Below are positions 6,389 to 8,611 of a DNA stretch of 8,611 nt, one piece after another; the first letter of the stretch is position 1; the number at the start of each line of letters is the position of its first letter. The DNA comes from Spirochaetaceae bacterium (GTDB lineage: Bacteria; Spirochaetota; Spirochaetia; Treponematales; Breznakiellaceae): NCBI GenBank assembly GCA_031278295.1, contig JAITKQ010000010.1, positions 1-8,611 of the forward strand, given 5' to 3'. Below the pieces are notes generated by a model, which was given only the letters and a program-made list of their open reading frames with translations, was not told where the DNA came from and ran no database searches. A program made the translations under genes and the position numbers.

Positions 6389-6393
6389 GGATC

Positions 6394-8313
6394 ATGAGCG
6401 CGGCGTTATCTGTTATCTTGGGCATACATTATCATCTTTCAAACGGCTCTGATGCGTACACGTTTGAGCGGATTTACGAGGGGAAAATACGGCCCGTACT
6501 GACAGCTCTTTACAAATTCCCGAAAATTTCGGCGGTTCTGCACTTTTCCGGTTCGTTGTGGTACTGGATCGAAAGGAATCACGGGGCCCTTCTGATGCTG
6601 ACGGAAGAAATGGTGAAGCGGAAGCAGATTGAACTGCTGAGCGGCGGCTTCTATGAACCCCTGATGCCCATAATCAGCTATAACGACAGGCTGGGGCACA
6701 TTGAGATGCTGACCACATACCTGCGCAAGCACTTTGGCAAGCGTACGCAGGGCTGCTACCTGCCGGAACTCTCTTGGGAAGCTTCCATGCCCAGCGTCCT
6801 TTCCTCATGCAACATAGCCTATGCGTTTCTTGACGAATCCTGTTTTTTTGACGCGGGCCTGGAGGAAAAAGACCTTTACAAACCGTACATAAGCGAAGAC
6901 AAGGGAAAGCTTGTAACGATATTTCCGGTTTCAAAACATCTTGCCCTAGGGCTGGAAAAAAATACAAACGAAGCGCTTGAACACCTGCTGGCCGATTCCG
7001 AAGGTTCGGGCGGGATAGTAAGCGTTTTCCCCTTATGTTTTAACAGCGGAAAAACTGACGACGCCTCTGAAATGCCGGTAATTTCATTTTTATCCAGGCT
7101 GTCCGCATACGAAAATAAAATTGATTTTTCATTACCGTCAAAGCTGGTAAAAAACCTTTCCCACTTGCAAAAAATATACTTTCCGCAGAAAGCCGTTAAG
7201 AAATTCATGACGAAATACCCGGTGACAAACGGTCTTTATGCTAAAATGGTTTTTGTCCGGACTCTGATAGACCAGATGCGCGGTGATAAAATTTGCAAAC
7301 GGCGCGCATACGAAGAATTGTGGAAGGCCCAGGATTATGACCTTTACTGCGGTTCGCGATGGGGCGCGTTTAATCAGGCCGCAATCAGAAGCTCCGCCTA
7401 CAAAGCGCTTCTTGAGGCGGAAAACATGGCGCGCGCCCACAATAATTTTATTCCGTCACTCATGGCTTTTGATTTTAACTTTGACGGCATAAAGGAGTAT
7501 CTGTTTCAGTGTGAAAAGATTAACTGTTTTATCGGTGAAACAGGCGCCTCCGTATTTGAACTTGACTATCTTCCCCGTTCATGGAATTATGCCGGCACCG
7601 TAAGCTTAAACGAGAAACGTTATTCATTCCGTGATATGCTTGCACCGCCTGATTTTTCCCGTGCCCGCGCGGCAAACGAGGACAATTCGGGGGTACGCCT
7701 GTGCGGTGACGAAAATTATGAACTGACGGGCATGGATCGCCAGCGCTGCAAGCTGGGTTTTATACTGCCCGCGCCCGGTAGCAACGCCGGTAATTTTTCC
7801 TGTATTGAAATTGAAAAAACATTCACCCTTAAAAAAAATACGATAGGCGTAACATACTGCATAACGAACAGGGGAAAAACAGAAAAAGAATTCATCTTTA
7901 TCCCGGAACTGAATATGTTTTTTTCGGACAAGGGCGGGAACGGACTCCGTATATACTCGTACAGTGAGTATGAATCGTTTTCAAATCACAGTGAAAAAAG
8001 GCCCGCCGATCCAGTCGAAGGCGGCAGCGGGCTGGATGTATCAGGTGCGGCCGCCATTGATTTCCAGGATATACGCAACGAAGTTATCATCAGCCTATGC
8101 GCCGATACGGTGTTTGACGCATGGATATTTTTCGAATCTGCCGGAGGCGGGTTTGAAACAAACAATTCAGCCTGCCAATCCGGCCGGGTACTGATCCGCA
8201 AACGCCTCAAACTGGCGGAAAACACCGCGTTCAGTGTAAATTTCAAACTCGCTTTTACCAGCGCCCCCACCATGGACCAGTATCGAAAGGGCGATCCCGG
8301 TCTTGTGCCCTGA
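6394..8313 (+). CDS. GH57 family protein (4-alpha-glucanotransferase-like), active site partly degenerate
   Basis: A 639-residue cytoplasmic protein (no signal peptide) with the layout of GH57 4-alpha-glucanotransferases: a catalytic barrel (about 5-270), a DUF1925-like helical part (about 275-350) and a DUF1926 beta domain (about 357-630, with FDFNFDG at 359-365 and ELDYLPRSWN at 389-398). Conserved GH57 regions include GIHYH (10-14), GGFYEP (84-89) and CYLPELSWE (121-129). Glu125 aligns with the nucleophile, Glu123 of the Thermococcus litoralis enzyme. The acid/base region, normally D-x-E-K-F-G, reads SVFPLCFNSGKTDD (210-223) with no clear aspartate match. The usual YWHG-like region is LYCGSRWGAF (317-326). 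Action on alpha-glucans such as glycogen is the family expectation, but activity is doubtful. AAGGA lies only two bases before the ATG. It is downstream of rnfA by 45 bases and may be cotranscribed. Confidence 0.85.
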   Translation: MSAALSVILGIHYHLSNGSDAYTFERIYEGKIRPVLTALYKFPKISAVLHFSGSLWYWIERNHGALLMLTEEMVKRKQIELLSGGFYEPLMPIISYNDRLGHIEMLTTYLRKHFGKRTQGCYLPELSWEASMPSVLSSCNIAYAFLDESCFFDAGLEEKDLYKPYISEDKGKLVTIFPVSKHLALGLEKNTNEALEHLLADSEGSGGIVSVFPLCFNSGKTDDASEMPVISFLSRLSAYENKIDFSLPSKLVKNLSHLQKIYFPQKAVKKFMTKYPVTNGLYAKMVFVRTLIDQMRGDKICKRRAYEELWKAQDYDLYCGSRWGAFNQAAIRSSAYKALLEAENMARAHNNFIPSLMAFDFNFDGIKEYLFQCEKINCFIGETGASVFELDYLPRSWNYAGTVSLNEKRYSFRDMLAPPDFSRARAANEDNSGVRLCGDENYELTGMDRQRCKLGFILPAPGSNAGNFSCIEIEKTFTLKKNTIGVTYCITNRGKTEKEFIFIPELNMFFSDKGGNGLRIYSYSEYESFSNHSEKRPADPVEGGSGLDVSGAAAIDFQDIRNEVIISLCADTVFDAWIFFESAGGGFETNNSACQSGRVLIRKRLKLAENTAFSVNFKLAFTSAPTMDQYRKGDPGLVP

Positions 8314-8379
8314 ATAATCTGTAAAACGGGCGAGCAGGTCCGTATTCCCCAAACGCGGGCGGTTTTGAACCAAGACCGG
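8297..8379. repeat. Separated 9-bp inverted repeat at the end of the GH57 gene
   Basis: CCGGTCTTG (8297-8305), inside the last codons of the GH57 gene, is complementary to CAAGACCGG (8371-8379). With 65 bases between the arms it is too open for a usual terminator. It may be chance or the scar of a small insertion. Confidence 0.25.
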
Positions 8380-8463
8380 CGGACGGCGGAGCTTTTAGCG
8401 GCCCGGCCCGGATATTCCGTGACAGGCAGCCGGCAGTTTGCCGTGTTTTGCGTGTAAAATACC
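8314..8463. other. Spacer without recognised gene
   Basis: No protein start with a ribosome binding site was found on either strand. One + frame is open from 8325 and leads into the transposase piece to the right, but its first part (Gly/Pro/Arg-rich) resembles no transposase. A weak stem, CGGCA-GTT-TGCCG (8431-8443) followed by TGTTTT, is too short to call a terminator. Confidence 0.5.
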
Positions 8464-8611
8464 CCCAAGAAAATCAGTCCCTTAAAGACATTCACAGCGG
8501 CCTTCCGTTCCCGCTTAGAGTGTTCTATCGGAAACAAGGTTTCCACAGCGATAACGGCAGTGAATTTACCAACCATATCGTCTCCGACTGGCAGCGTAAC
8601 CCGCCCTGCCC
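8464..8611 (+). pseudogene. Integrase-core transposase remnant (5'-truncated, runs off right edge)
   Basis: One frame encodes SLKDIHSGLPFPLRV and then FHSDNGSEFTNHIVSDW, the typical surroundings of the second catalytic aspartate in rve-type (DDE) transposases of the IS481/IS3-like superfamily. The aspartate of HSDNGSEF is present. There is no start codon with a ribosome binding site, and the HTH domain and first catalytic aspartate that should come before are absent, so it is a 5'-truncated remnant. The words FYRKQ between LPFPLRV and GFHSDNG look like a small extra segment compared with the usual direct join. The frame continues to the window edge. It appears to belong to a different element from the transposase at the left end, though this cannot be settled from fragments that do not overlap. 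The upstream boundary is approximate. Confidence 0.6.

Noticed and set aside
8431..8449. A terminator-like stem CGGCA/TGCCG followed by TGTTTT.
   Set aside because: The stem is only five pairs and the T-run is short; it could be chance.
7986..8576. A 196-codon open frame on the minus strand across the GH57 end and spacer.
   Set aside because: It is mostly antisense to the well-supported GH57 gene, shows no recognisable domain, and its N-terminal part is antisense to the transposase remnant.
1..8611. CRISPR arrays, tRNA or rRNA genes.
   Set aside because: No regularly spaced repeats and no tRNA or rRNA signatures were seen on either strand by eye.

Overview
The window looks like chromosomal DNA from a spirochaete of the Treponema group, probably of the gut-symbiont type. 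This rests on family-level resemblance: a treponeme-style rnf cluster, a DUF212 membrane protein, a GH57/DUF1926 protein and transposase pieces of kinds common in those genomes. It is inference from memory, not a database match. Every intact gene reads on the + strand and the genes are packed almost without gaps.

Layout. Positions 1-63 hold the 5' end of a leftward HTH transposase that runs off the window, preceded by a short stretch with two copies of GGGGGTGAAC (probable insertion-sequence end). From about 164 a possible promoter precedes a chain of seven genes: a DUF212 (divergent PAP2-type) membrane protein, a 509-residue polytopic membrane protein I do not recognise, then RnfC-, RnfD-, RnfG-, RnfE- and RnfA-like subunits (201-6348). 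Neighbours overlap by 4 to 14 bases, apart from one 12-base gap before rnfG, so they are probably one translationally coupled operon. After 45 bases, which hold a hairpin whose 3' arm covers the ribosome binding site, comes a 639-residue GH57-type protein (6394-8313). The last 300 bases carry no intact gene but end in a broken piece of an integrase-type transposase, cut by the window edge.

The most interesting content is the Rnf-like complex. The fold and gene order (C-D-G-E-A) are recognisable, but nearly all redox-centre signatures expected of Rnf are missing or altered. The RnfA-like protein has no cysteine at all. The RnfE-like protein has one cysteine, at an unusual place. The RnfG-like protein lacks the C-terminal S/T-G-A-T flavin attachment motif. 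The RnfD motif is altered although its threonine may survive. RnfC lacks the glycine-rich FMN/NADH motif but keeps two perfect [4Fe-4S] motifs. No rnfB is present. The simplest reading is a divergent Rnf-derived membrane complex that cannot carry electrons by the known route, possibly with the 509-residue protein as an extra subunit. The GH57 protein shows a parallel pattern: it keeps the nucleophile glutamate, but the acid/base region and the YWHG-like region are degenerate.

Two strong palindromes lie inside the 509-residue gene, both in predicted loops between membrane helices, and may be small inserted repeats.
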